From: CAWALV01 sp963782965
Lineage (GTDB): Bacteria; Actinomycetota; Actinomycetes; Acidothermales; Acidothermaceae
Assembly: GCA_963782965.1 (NCBI GenBank)
Contig: CAWALV010000002.1
Location: 744,001-808,000, forward strand
Reading direction: 5' to 3'
Length of the DNA stretch: 64,000 nt
How positions within the stretch are numbered: the first letter of the stretch is position 1; every line of letters starts with the position of its first letter. The position numbers and the translations under genes are program-made. The notes under the pieces are model-generated. The model saw nothing but the letters and a program-made list of their open reading frames with translations. It was not told where the DNA came from and searched no databases. Positions 1 to 8,244 of this stretch are shown here, piece after piece.

Positions 1-2
1 GC

Positions 3-602
3 GAGGCCTCGCTCCAGCGCACTGTCCTCGGCCACCCCGCCGTCGTCGAGGCCTCGAACATCTACTACGCCGTCATGCACTTCGGCATGCTGACGGTGAT
101 GCTGGTCTGGCTCTTCGCGCGCCACCGCCATGCCTACCCGTGGGTGCGGATGACGATCGTCTTGACGACGACGGCGTGCTTGCTCGTCAGCCTCGTGCCG
201 GTCGCGCCACCTCGACTGATCCACGTGGGGATGGTCGACACCGCGCAGCGCTACGGCCAGTCGGTGTACTCCAGCACCGGCATCGCCGCCGACCAGTACG
301 CGGCCATGCCCTCGGTGCACGTGGCGTGGGCGGCAATCGTCGCCATGGCGGTGATCCTCGTCAGTCGCAGCAGGTGGCGGTGGCTGATCCTGCTGCACTT
401 CGTCGCCACGGTCTACGTGGTCGTGGTGACCGCGAACCATTACTGGGCCGACGGCATCGTCGCGCTGATGCTGCTCGGGCTCGCGGTTGCGGTGCAAACG
501 GTCGCGATCCGGGTCGCCGCGGCCTACCGGCAGCGGATGAAGCTGCGGCAGCGCCCGATCGGGCTGCTCGACGACGCCGAGGACGAGGTCGAGGCGGCCT
601 GA
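3..602 (+). CDS. PAP2-superfamily membrane phosphatase/transferase, C-terminal part
   Basis: The reading frame enters at base 3 with no start in the window, so only the last ~199 residues are present. Alternating hydrophobic segments and two motifs are visible: PSVHVAWA (phosphatase motif with the catalytic-type His) and, about 40 residues later, ANHYWADG (HxxxD). This pairing is typical of the PAP2_3 / aureobasidin-resistance-like group, which transfers or removes phosphate head groups on lipids at the membrane. An NxxYxxxHF element lies near the entry point. The C-terminus is charged and cytosolic-looking. The substrate cannot be told. It converges on the M15 lipoprotein gene 15 bases away. 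Confidence 0.75.
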   Translation, partial: EASLQRTVLGHPAVVEASNIYYAVMHFGMLTVMLVWLFARHRHAYPWVRMTIVLTTTACLLVSLVPVAPPRLIHVGMVDTAQRYGQSVYSSTGIAADQYAAMPSVHVAWAAIVAMAVILVSRSRWRWLILLHFVATVYVVVVTANHYWADGIVALMLLGLAVAVQTVAIRVAAAYRQRMKLRQRPIGLLDDAEDEVEAA

Positions 603-617
603 CCGTCGTGGCGCCGC

Positions 618-1499
618 TCAGCCCCCCGTGGCGGAGAAGTGCTGGTAGTCGGGCGAGGACCAGCGGCCACCCCACTGCCAGCCCACCGCGGCGAACGCCT
701 TGACGAGGACGCCGCCGGACGTCGCCATCCCGGGCCGGTAGGGGCTGCGCGCCCGATACGCCGCGCCCGCGGGCGGCAGCACCTGACCGCCCTCGAGGTA
801 GGGATTCTCGATCGTGTTGACGTCGATCGCTTCGCCGTATGCATGCACCGACCAGCGCGGCGTCCCCGGCGCGACCGCATAGCGGCAGTTGAACGCAGAG
901 GTGTTGTCGGCGGCCATCGAAGCGTCGTCGCTGCCGGCGAACTCCGACACCGGACGCATGCTTCGGATCGGGAACCGCTGCGTGTACAGCGACGTGAAGA
1001 CCGTGATGACGCTCGGCACCACGGAGGCGTTCACGACGAGCCGACCGGTGTGCGGGGCGTCGTCGAATCCCCAGTAACTCAACGTGACCTCCCGAAGCTG
1101 CGCCGGCCCGACCGGGCAGCCCGGATGCCAGCTGGCGCCCAGATCGGCGGCGGTCACCGAGCGGGTGGTGGTGGCGAAAGGGGCCGCTGCTCTCGAAGAG
1201 TTGGACGGCGCCGGGCTTGCGGTCGGCGCCGGGGACGGGGACGCCGACGGGGCTGCGGCCTGCGACGGTGACGGGGACGGGGACGGGGACGCCGGCGGGG
1301 TGGCGCTGGGCGACGAGGACGGCGCCGGGGTGGCGCTGGGCGACGGCGACGCCGCCTGCGTGACGGCCGACGCCGGGGTCGGTGTCGAGCTTGAAGCTGG
1401 TCGCGGAGTCGACCCGGTCGTGCATCCGCCCAGCGCCGCGCCGGCCAGCGCGAGGCCGGCGACCAGCGAGAGCGGGCCCCCTAGCGACTGCCGCAGCAT
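618..1499 (-). CDS. Secreted M15-family (VanY-like) D-Ala-D-Ala carboxypeptidase lipoprotein
   Basis: 293 residues. A lipoprotein signal peptide ends in ALGGC with the lipidated Cys at residue 26. Residues ~30-105 are a Ser/Pro/Ala/Thr-rich spacer built from SP and SATP repeats. The C-terminal domain carries the M15 zinc-site pattern: SVHAYGEAIDVN (His219, Asp226) and DYQHFS (His287). Family members trim the stem peptide of peptidoglycan outside the membrane. The low-complexity linker probably spans the wall, leaving the domain mobile (inference). The ATG is the only start that keeps the signal peptide. It is transcribed convergently with the PAP2 gene and divergently from ideR. Confidence 0.8.
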   Translation of the reverse strand: MLRQSLGGPLSLVAGLALAGAALGGCTTGSTPRPASSSTPTPASAVTQAASPSPSATPAPSSSPSATPPASPSPSPSPSQAAAPSASPSPAPTASPAPSNSSRAAAPFATTTRSVTAADLGASWHPGCPVGPAQLREVTLSYWGFDDAPHTGRLVVNASVVPSVITVFTSLYTQRFPIRSMRPVSEFAGSDDASMAADNTSAFNCRYAVAPGTPRWSVHAYGEAIDVNTIENPYLEGGQVLPPAGAAYRARSPYRPGMATSGGVLVKAFAAVGWQWGGRWSSPDYQHFSATGG

Positions 1500-1674
1500 G
1501 GCGCCAGAGCCTACGGCGTCCGACCGCTTCGCTTCCCCGGACCACCGCTTCGCGCCGAGTGAAGGGTTGTGGCTGCCTCAACCGCGGGCGGTTTCGCCAG
1601 CACAAAGCCTTCACCGGGTGTGCAGCGACGCCTGAAGTGGCGGGAAAGGTGCCGGGCCGGGGAGAATCGGCGCC

Positions 1675-2376
1675 ATGCAACACGCAGTGGACCTCGTCGA
1701 CACCACCGAGATGTACCTGCGCACGATCTTCGAGCTCGAGGAAGAGAGCGCCGTGCCGCTGCGAGCGCGCATCGCCGAACGGCTGGGGCACAGCGTGCCC
1801 ACGGTGTCTCAGACCGTCTCCCGGATGGAGCGCGACGGGCTCCTCCACGTCGAGGGCGACCGGCGGCTCGCGCTGACCCAGCAGGGCCGCTCGCTGGCTG
1901 TGCGGGTCATGCGCAAGCACCGCCTCGCCGAATGCCTGCTCGTGCAGGTCATCGGGCTGGAATGGGAACTCGTCCACGACGAGGCGTGCCGGTGGGAACA
2001 CGTGATGAGCGAAGCAGTCGAACGCCGGCTGCTCGAGGTCTTGGGGCACCCGACCGAATCGCCGTACGGCAACCCGATCCCGGGCCTGGGCGAACTCGAC
2101 GCCGAGGCCGGCGCAGCCGCCCGGCCCAGCCGGCTCGTGGCGCTGTCGGACATCGCCGGTGAGATCCGAGAGGTCGTCGTCGAACGCATCGGCGAACCCA
2201 TCCAGCGCGACACCGAACTGATGAGACTGCTGCGCCGGGCCGGCGTGCGGCCCCACCTGCTGGTCGCGGTCGAGCGCGTAGGCGGCCGGATCGTCGTCGG
2301 TTCGGGTGTCGAGACCGCCGAGCTCGACCCCGTCGCCGCGAGCAACATCTTCGTGACGGCGCCGCGCGCGCAATGA
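1675..2376 (+). CDS. ideR: Iron-dependent transcriptional repressor IdeR (DtxR family)
   Basis: 233 residues, the usual length for three-domain IdeR. The N-terminal winged helix contains TVSQTVSRMERDGLL. The metal-site residues known from IdeR/DtxR are all visible: Met in TTEMYLRT, His in MRKHRLAE, and Cys/Glu/His in EACRWEHVMSE, so it should be an Fe2+-responsive repressor and not the Mn-type MntR. The stretch SPYGNPIPGLGEL and a C-terminal SH3-like FeoA domain (~160-233) follow. A GGGGAG ribosome site lies 9 bases before the ATG. I found no full 19-base iron box in the window, so its targets are elsewhere. Confidence 0.92.
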   Translation: MQHAVDLVDTTEMYLRTIFELEEESAVPLRARIAERLGHSVPTVSQTVSRMERDGLLHVEGDRRLALTQQGRSLAVRVMRKHRLAECLLVQVIGLEWELVHDEACRWEHVMSEAVERRLLEVLGHPTESPYGNPIPGLGELDAEAGAAARPSRLVALSDIAGEIREVVVERIGEPIQRDTELMRLLRRAGVRPHLLVAVERVGGRIVVGSGVETAELDPVAASNIFVTAPRAQ

Positions 2377-2445
2377 CTCTTGTCATGCCGAAGGGACGAC
2401 GCGCGGCACTGTACGGCGTCGCTCGCCTTCGGCACCATGGCACCC

Positions 2446-3390
2446 ATGACGACAACCACGATGGAAGATCGAGCGCTCGCGCCGGGCGGTGTGCGCCTTC
2501 GAGGGCTGGTCAAACGCTTCGGCGACGTTCAGGCGGTCGACGGCATCGACCTCGATATCGCGCCGGGTGAGACCGTGGCGCTGCTCGGCCCGAACGGCGC
2601 AGGGAAGTCGACGACGATCGACATGATCCTCGGGCTCGCGGCGCCAGACTCGGGTGAGGTCCGGGTCTTCGGGGAGACCCCGGCGCAGGCGGTGCAGCGC
2701 GGCGCGATCGGCGCGATGCTGCAGACCGGCCAGCTGATCCGCGACCTCACCGTGCGGGAAGTCCTCGAGATGATGGCGTCGTTCTATCCCAATCCGGCAG
2801 CGGTCGACGACGTCGTCGACGTGACGGGCGTTCGTGGCATCGTCGAGCGCCGCACGAACAAGCTCTCCGGCGGTGAGACGCAGCGAGTGCGTGCGGCGAT
2901 CGCGCTGGTCTCCAACCCCGACCTGCTCGTGCTCGACGAGCCGACCGTGGCGATGGACGTCGAGGGGCGGCACGTGTTCTGGAACTCGATTCGCAGCATC
3001 GCCGCGCTCGGCAAGACGATCCTGTTCGCCACGCACTACCTCGAGGAAGCCGATTCCTACGCCGATCGCATCGTGTTGATGGCTCGCGGGCGGGTGGTCG
3101 CCGACGGGCCCGCCACCGAAATCAAGGCGACCGTCGGGCTTCGCACCATCCGCGCGACGTTGCCCGGCGTCGCGCTGCCGAGCCTTACGCAACTGGACGG
3201 CGTGCGAAGCGCCGACCGGCGCGGCGAAGCCGTCGTGCTGCACTGCACCGATTCCGACGCTGCCGTCCGCGCCCTGCTGCGTGACTATCCGGCGGCAAGC
3301 GACATTGAGATTGCCGGAGCCGGCCTGGAGCAGGCGTTCCTGCTGCTGACCGGCGACCGCCCCGCCGCAGACACGGAGGAGCTGTCGTGA
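2446..3390 (+). CDS. ABC transporter ATP-binding protein (DrrA-like)
   Basis: 314 residues from ATG 2446; the frame is open back to 2380 and an ATG at 2437 is an alternative, neither with a strong ribosome site. Walker A is GPNGAGKST, the signature is LSGGE, Walker B is LLVLDEP and the switch His is in ATHYLEE. The C-terminal ~80 residues are the DUF4162-type tail common in drug-export ATPases. It overlaps the downstream permease by four bases (GTGA), the first of three such overlaps, so transporter, sensor kinase and regulator form one operon. Such four-gene sets usually export lipophilic drugs or cell-envelope-active peptides; the substrate is not evident. Confidence 0.88.
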   Translation: MTTTTMEDRALAPGGVRLRGLVKRFGDVQAVDGIDLDIAPGETVALLGPNGAGKSTTIDMILGLAAPDSGEVRVFGETPAQAVQRGAIGAMLQTGQLIRDLTVREVLEMMASFYPNPAAVDDVVDVTGVRGIVERRTNKLSGGETQRVRAAIALVSNPDLLVLDEPTVAMDVEGRHVFWNSIRSIAALGKTILFATHYLEEADSYADRIVLMARGRVVADGPATEIKATVGLRTIRATLPGVALPSLTQLDGVRSADRRGEAVVLHCTDSDAAVRALLRDYPAASDIEIAGAGLEQAFLLLTGDRPAADTEELS

Positions 3391-4115
3391 ACCTCACGTA
3401 CTTGCGTTACGAGGTGTTGCGCACGTTTCGCAACCGCCGGTTCTTCATATTCTCCCTCGGTTTCCCGCTGGTGTTCTTCTACCTGATTGCCAGCCCGAAC
3501 CGCCACGAGCAACTTGACGGCATTCCGTTCGCGACCTATTACCTCGCCGGTATGGCGTCCTACGGGACGGTCATGGCGATGGTCGGCACTGGCGGTCGAA
3601 TCGCGGGTGAACGTGAGGCCGGATGGACCCGCCAGCTTCGGCTGACCCCGTTGACTCCTCGGCAGTACTTCCGCGCAAAAGTCGTGGCGGGATACTTCAT
3701 GGCGTTGACGACCATGGTGCTGCTGTTCGTCGCCGGGCTGACTCTCGGCGTACATCTGTCGGCACCCGACGTCGTCCGGATGGTCGGGCTGGTGATCGTC
3801 GGGCTGCTTCCCTTCGCCGCGCTCGGTATCTTCGTCGGCCACCTCGTCACCCCCGACTCGATGGGCCCGGTTCTAGGTGGCGGCGTCACGATCCTGGCGT
3901 TCCTCGGGGGTTCGTGGGGGCAGGTGGGTGGCACCCACGGCTTCATGCACGGCGTCTCGGAGGCGACGCCCACGTACTGGTTGGTGCAGGCGGGCCATGC
4001 GCTCGTCGGGCAGCGGGCCTGGAGTTCGACCGGCTGGCTCGTCGTCGCCGCGTGGACAGCTGTGCTCTCGGTGCTCGCGGCGCAGGCCTACCGGCGCGAC
4101 ACCCATCGGGTGTGA
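3387..4115 (+). CDS. ABC-2 type transporter permease
   Basis: 242 residues starting at the GTG that overlaps the ATPase stop. Six hydrophobic segments can be drawn (about 20-40, 58-78, 106-130, 135-160, 167-190, 215-235), the size and layout of DrrB-type ABC-2 permeases. GEREAGWTRQLRLTPL between the second and third segments is the characteristic coupling region of this family. It should pair with the upstream ATPase as a dimeric exporter in the cytoplasmic membrane. Confidence 0.87.
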   Translation: MNLTYLRYEVLRTFRNRRFFIFSLGFPLVFFYLIASPNRHEQLDGIPFATYYLAGMASYGTVMAMVGTGGRIAGEREAGWTRQLRLTPLTPRQYFRAKVVAGYFMALTTMVLLFVAGLTLGVHLSAPDVVRMVGLVIVGLLPFAALGIFVGHLVTPDSMGPVLGGGVTILAFLGGSWGQVGGTHGFMHGVSEATPTYWLVQAGHALVGQRAWSSTGWLVVAAWTAVLSVLAAQAYRRDTHRV

Positions 4116-5209
4116 GCGCGAAGAGCGGGGCGCAGCGCTGGCGACGCGGAGGCGGCGTCTGGCTGATCTACCTGCTCCAGCCCCTCGGCGCTGCGTGGAG
4201 CCACCACCGGCTCCTCGCCAGCATCGGTGGAACGCTGCTGCTGTTCGCGTTCGCGCTCAGCTACCTCTTCTTGGTGCCGCTGTGTTGGCGAACCGAGCCG
4301 CGCTGGCGCCTGGCGCCGATCGCCGTCCCGCTCGAAGTCTTCGCGCTCTCCGTGGGCAGCGCAGCTGTCATCGGGGTGGCCGGTCTGGTCACGGTTATCT
4401 TCGTCGCGGCGACCCTTATCGTGACGCTCGAGCCCAAGGTCGCGTTACCCTTCGCGGCCGTGTTGGCCGTCGCGGTAGGCGTCGTCCCGCAATACATCGA
4501 ACCCTGGCACCAGAGCGGGACCGAATGGTCGCTGGCCGTCGCCGTCGCCCTCGCCTCCACGGCCATCCTGGGCTTCACCCGGCTCCTTCAGGCCAATCAC
4601 GAACTCACCGCCGCTCGCGAGACGGTCGCGACGTTGGCCGCCGAACACGAACGGATGCGCATCGCGCGCGACCTGCACGACCTGCTCGGCCATTCACTGA
4701 CGACCGTGACGGTGAAGGCGGCCGTCGCGGCGCGCCTCGTCGATTCCGACCCCGCGCGGGCGCGTAGCGAGATGGGTGAGGTCGAACTTCTCGCCCGCGA
4801 GGCACTCGCCGACGTGCGCACGGCGGTCGCCGGGTATCGCGAGGTTCGCCTCGCGACGGAGCTCGCGACCGCACGCGAAGTGCTCGCCGCTGCGGGGATA
4901 GCGGCCGAGCTGCCGCAGGGCGTCGACCACGTGGCGGGTGAACTCGCCGGCCTGTTCGGGTGGGTTGTCCGCGAAGGCGTCACCAATGTCGTGCGACATT
5001 CGCGGGCGCATCGGGTGCGCGTCACCGTCGGCGCGCGCGAGATCGAGATCGTCGACGATGGGTGTGGCGCGCAGCGAGCGGCCGCAGGGCACGGCCTGAC
5101 CGGCCTCGCCGAACGAGCCGCGGCAGTGGGCGGCCGGCTCGTCACCGGGACGGCGGCAGACGGCTTCTCGGCGTCCGGCTTCCGGTTGCGCGTCGAGGTG
5201 CCGGGGTGA
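4112..5209 (+). CDS. Membrane sensor histidine kinase (DesK/NarX-like, HisKA_3)
   Basis: 365 residues from GTG 4112, which overlaps the permease stop by four bases; longer readings of this frame run through the permease gene. Four to five hydrophobic segments fill residues ~15-165. The dimerisation helix has RDLHDLLGHSL with the phospho-accepting His, and the ATPase domain has EGVTNVVRHS, EIVDDGCG and GHGLTGLAER. A sensor with little extracytoplasmic sequence, sitting inside an ABC operon, suggests intramembrane sensing of the exported compound or of the transporter itself, as in DesK- or LiaS-like systems (inference). Confidence 0.9.
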   Translation: MSAKSGAQRWRRGGGVWLIYLLQPLGAAWSHHRLLASIGGTLLLFAFALSYLFLVPLCWRTEPRWRLAPIAVPLEVFALSVGSAAVIGVAGLVTVIFVAATLIVTLEPKVALPFAAVLAVAVGVVPQYIEPWHQSGTEWSLAVAVALASTAILGFTRLLQANHELTAARETVATLAAEHERMRIARDLHDLLGHSLTTVTVKAAVAARLVDSDPARARSEMGEVELLAREALADVRTAVAGYREVRLATELATAREVLAAAGIAAELPQGVDHVAGELAGLFGWVVREGVTNVVRHSRAHRVRVTVGAREIEIVDDGCGAQRAAAGHGLTGLAERAAAVGGRLVTGTAADGFSASGFRLRVEVPG

Positions 5210-5817
5210 GCACGATCCGAGTGCTGATGGCCGACGACCAGCATTTGGTGCGCGGGGCCCTCGCGACACTGCTGTCGCTGGAACCCGATATCGAGGTCGT
5301 CGCCCAGGTCTCGCGCGGTGACGAGGTTGTGGCGAGCGCGCTCGAGACCGGCGCTAACGTCGCTGTGCTGGACGTCGAGATGCCCGGGCTCGACGGGTTG
5401 GCCGCGGCGTCGGCGCTGGCCGCGGCCGTGCCCAGCTGCAAGGTGCTCATCGTGACCACCTTCGGGCGCGCCGGTTACCTGCGACGTGCCATGGAAGCCG
5501 GAGCGCTGGGATTCCTGGTGAAGGACGCGCCCGCCGCGCAACTCGCCGACGCGGTACGCCGGGTCGCCCGCGGCGAGCGTGTAGTCGACCCGGAGCTGGC
5601 AGCCGCCACGTTGGCCGGCGGCTCTTCGCCGCTGACCGCGCGAGAACGCGACGCACTCGTCGCGGCCCGCGACGGCGCGACCATCGCCGACATCGCGCAA
5701 CGACTGGTGCTGAGTGAGGGGACGGTCCGCAACTACCTCTCCGCGGCAATCTCCAAGACAGGCACCCGCAACCGGTTGGAGGCATTGCGAATAGCCGAAG
5801 ACAACGGCTGGCTGTGA
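5206..5817 (+). CDS. NarL/LuxR-family response regulator
   Basis: 203 residues from GTG 5206 overlapping the kinase stop. The receiver domain shows ADDQHLVR, the phosphorylated Asp in VLDVEMPG, and the Lys of FLVKDAP. The C-terminal helix-turn-helix contains LTARERDAL and SEGTVRNYLSAAISK. It completes the transporter-kinase-regulator operon and most likely activates that operon's own promoter. Its stop codon abuts the stop of the convergent next gene with no spacer. Confidence 0.92.
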   Translation: MSTIRVLMADDQHLVRGALATLLSLEPDIEVVAQVSRGDEVVASALETGANVAVLDVEMPGLDGLAAASALAAAVPSCKVLIVTTFGRAGYLRRAMEAGALGFLVKDAPAAQLADAVRRVARGERVVDPELAAATLAGGSSPLTARERDALVAARDGATIADIAQRLVLSEGTVRNYLSAAISKTGTRNRLEALRIAEDNGWL

Positions 5818-6345
5818 CTACTCCAGCGGGCCGTTCCACGGCGTGGGCGCGGCGCCGTCGATCTGGTGAATGAACTCATCGACGTACCAGGTGCTGAAGG
5901 CGGCAATCGCCGGATCGCGCGGCAGGGTCAGCAACTGTTCCTCGCGGCAGAACTCGTCGGCGTCCGCCATGAGCTGGCGCAACATCTGAAGGTTCGGGCG
6001 TAGGTCGGGCGGTACGTGGTAGACGAGATCGACGGTGGGGTCACCGCGTTCGATGGCGGCGTCGCGCTCGGCGTCCGCCCTCGATGCGGATGCCGAATAA
6101 CGACGACCCAGCAGTTCGACCAGCTCGGCCAGCCGCGGCGGTCGCGGCCGCACGCTTCCGTCCCGCGGCCCGCCCGTGTCGCCGATAGCCATCAGCGCGA
6201 ACTCGCGAAGCAGCTCGTCGTGATGTTCTCGCGCCCGCACGAACAACGCCGTCGGCATGCCGATCAGCCGGACCTCGCAAGGTTGGTCACTCGGCTGCGA
6301 CTCGTTGCCGTAGCGGCCCAGGACCGGTCCACCCGGGCTGTTCAT
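5818..6345 (-). CDS. Conserved actinobacterial protein of unknown function
   Basis: 175 residues, soluble, no signal peptide. The ATG at 6345 has a GGGAG ribosome site 9 bases upstream. Sequence marks are VLGRYGNE, CEVRLIGMP, a long acidic/Arg helix region (residues ~40-110), DLVYHVPP, DADEFCREEQLLTLPR and a C-terminal PWNGPLE. I do not recognise a catalytic motif. From memory, similar proteins sit beside anti-sigma-factor-type ATPases in other actinobacteria, which would make it a partner in a switch system, but no such ATPase adjoins it here. About 250 bases without a gene separate it from the divergent phoH-like gene; that stretch holds two copies of GACACGATC (near 6393 and 6448). Confidence 0.7.
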   Translation of the reverse strand: MNSPGGPVLGRYGNESQPSDQPCEVRLIGMPTALFVRAREHHDELLREFALMAIGDTGGPRDGSVRPRPPRLAELVELLGRRYSASASRADAERDAAIERGDPTVDLVYHVPPDLRPNLQMLRQLMADADEFCREEQLLTLPRDPAIAAFSTWYVDEFIHQIDGAAPTPWNGPLE

Positions 6346-6598
6346 CCGTTCGTACTCCCGCCTTCGTCCGGGTCGCGCCGCCGGTGGCCGGGCGGCGACA
6401 CGATCATGGCCGGGTGCTCGAATCCCCCACCCGACCCCGACCGCAGGACACGATCGAACCAGCAGCGGCCGTTCGGCGCCAGATTCGGTGCGTGGGAGAC
6501 GGGAGAACCGGGTGTCAGGATCGCAAACCACGCAGCTTCCGGAGATGCCGCCAGACCCCACGCAGGTTGTCTCGGGCTCCGCGGGTAGACGGGAGGTC

Positions 6599-7960
6599 AT
6601 GGTGGCGCAGACCGTCGTCCTCGACACCTCGGCGCTGATGTCCGATCCGGAGGGCATCTTCGACGCGTATCCGGGCTGCGACATGGTCGTGCCGCTGACC
6701 GCCGTACAGGAACTCGACGGCCTGAAGAAGCGCCTCGACCCGGCAGGCGCGGCGGCCCGCGACGTCCTGCGTCGCATCGAGTCGTTGCGCCTGGCCGCGG
6801 GCGGCGACCTGCGCAAGCCGTACGAGCGGTCGGTGGGCGGCACGGTCCGGATGCAGGTGAACGGTGTGCAGCCGGGTCTGTTGCAGCAGCACGGGTTGCA
6901 CGCGGAGAGCGCTGACAACCGCATCGTCGGCACGGCGCTGGGGTTGGCGGCGTTCGAGCCGGATGCCGGCCAGGTGCTCGTCGTCTCCAACGACACGGCA
7001 CTGCGGTTGACCGCTGCCGCGGTCGGGCTCGCCGCGGCGGAGCACAGTCCGCTCGACCTGGTGCCCGCGCATGCGCGGCCCGAAGGCTGGGGCACCCTCG
7101 ATGTCGAAGCCGCACTCATCGACGAGCTGTTCGAGCGTCACGACATCGACGGCGCGGCGGCCGGCGCAGCGGACCTCGCCGAGAACACATTTGCGGTCCT
7201 GCGCGCGGGGACGACCTCGGCGCTGGCGCGGTTGCGCGGCGGACGGTTGCACCTGCTCGACACCGTCGCGCCGGTATGGGGCCTGAAGGCTGCCAACAAG
7301 GAGCAGCGCTTCGCGCTCGACCTGCTCCTGGACGACGAGGTCAAGGTCATCGTGCTCGACGGACCGGCGGGTACCGGCAAGACGCTGTGTGCCGTCGCGG
7401 CGGGGCTGCACATGGTGGTCGAGCAACACCGCTTCGAACGGTTGTCGGTGTACCGGCCGGTCATCCCGGTCGGGCACGCCGATCTCGGCTACCTGCCAGG
7501 CACCCTGGACGAAAAGATCGACCCTTGGATGGCTGCCATCACCGACGCCGTGGCCGCGTTATCGGGCGACGGTGCGGCCGACCGCCGTCGCCGCCAGGAC
7601 GGCGGGCGCGGCAAGGTGGCGCAGGACTCACTCGACTACATCAAGGCGCAGGGCTTGCTCACCATGGAGTCGGTGACGCATCTGCGCGGACGCACGCTGC
7701 ACTCGACATTCGTCCTCGTCGACGAGGCGATGAACCTGTCGCCGCAGGTCGGCAAAACGCTGCTGACCCGGATCGGCGCCGACTCCAAGATCGTCCTTAC
7801 CGGCGATACGTCGCAGATCGATGCGCCCTTCCTGTCCGAGCAGACGAATGCCCTGACGGCGGTCGTCTCGGCGTTCACCGGCCAATCCTGCTTCGGCCAT
7901 GTGCGGCTCACCCGAGGCGAGCGGTCACCGGTCGCGGAGCTGGCCGCCCGGTTGATGTAG
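6599..7960 (+). CDS. PIN domain - PhoH family ATPase
   Basis: About 453 residues. The N-terminal PIN domain opens with VVLDTSALMSDPEG and has further acidic residues of a nuclease site (TAVQELD, SADNRIVG). The PhoH domain carries GPAGTGKTLC (Walker A, near residue 255), VYRPVIPVG, VDEAMNLSP (Walker B) and LTGDTSQID. Known PhoH2-type PIN-PhoH proteins are RNA helicase/ribonucleases. GGGAGG at 6591 lies only 2 bases before ATG 6599 but 5 before GTG 6602, so GTG 6602 may be the true start. The gene is monocistronic by position. Confidence 0.88.
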   Translation: MVAQTVVLDTSALMSDPEGIFDAYPGCDMVVPLTAVQELDGLKKRLDPAGAAARDVLRRIESLRLAAGGDLRKPYERSVGGTVRMQVNGVQPGLLQQHGLHAESADNRIVGTALGLAAFEPDAGQVLVVSNDTALRLTAAAVGLAAAEHSPLDLVPAHARPEGWGTLDVEAALIDELFERHDIDGAAAGAADLAENTFAVLRAGTTSALARLRGGRLHLLDTVAPVWGLKAANKEQRFALDLLLDDEVKVIVLDGPAGTGKTLCAVAAGLHMVVEQHRFERLSVYRPVIPVGHADLGYLPGTLDEKIDPWMAAITDAVAALSGDGAADRRRRQDGGRGKVAQDSLDYIKAQGLLTMESVTHLRGRTLHSTFVLVDEAMNLSPQVGKTLLTRIGADSKIVLTGDTSQIDAPFLSEQTNALTAVVSAFTGQSCFGHVRLTRGERSPVAELAARLM

Positions 7961-8003
7961 CCCAAATCAGGATCCAACCGGCTCCTCGGTCTTAGGTTGT
8001 TGC

Positions 8004-8063
8004 GCCGAACGGCCGAAGCGGAGTAGGTCGCACGGGCTTTCGTAGGCGTGGGCCGAACGGCCC
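8004..8063. repeat. Two GCCGAACGGCC elements in the phoH-nlpC intergenic region
   Basis: GCCGAACGGCC occurs at 8004-8014 and again at 8052-8062. The second copy is extended to a 14-base hairpin, GGGCC-gaac-GGCCC, at 8050-8063. A third copy is at 61658. Their role is unknown; they could be structural leader elements or regulator sites. Confidence 0.4.
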
Positions 8064-8142
8064 CGGGAGCCCGCCGAGAACTACACGGGTGTCGTTAAGC
8101 GGCTGCGGTTGCTGAGGCGAGGAGAGTTTTCTGTGACTCCTG

Positions 8143-8170
8143 TTGCCAATGTGGGTTATCCCGCTAAGGT
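8143..8170 (+). promoter_or_regulatory. Candidate housekeeping promoter for the NlpC/P60 gene
   Basis: TTGCCA at 8143-8148 and TAAGGT at 8165-8170 with a 16-base spacer. The -10 fits the actinobacterial TAnnnT pattern. It lies about 75 bases before the GTG start, giving a leader of roughly 65 bases. The rest of the 284-base gap shows only the hairpins noted at 8004-8063. Confidence 0.4.
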
Positions 8171-8244
8171 CAGCGGCAGCCCACAACCGCTTCGGGAACC
8201 GCACCGCGTCATGCCGGTCGTTCTCGCCGAATCGGAGGTCTTGA

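Noticed and set aside
1500..1674. IdeR iron box for autoregulation
   Set aside because: No TTAGGnnAGnCTnnCCTAA-like palindrome found.
361..2373. 670-codon open frame on the minus strand and similar long frames opposite real genes
   Set aside because: Product of high GC codon bias; Arg/Ala/Pro-rich, no ribosome sites, and they cover ideR and the M15 gene.
7961..8244. c-di-AMP (ydaO) riboswitch before the NlpC/P60 gene
   Set aside because: Expected because disA is present and wall hydrolases often carry one, but the conserved GGGGAGCC and CCGUCAGCUAACC-type blocks are absent.
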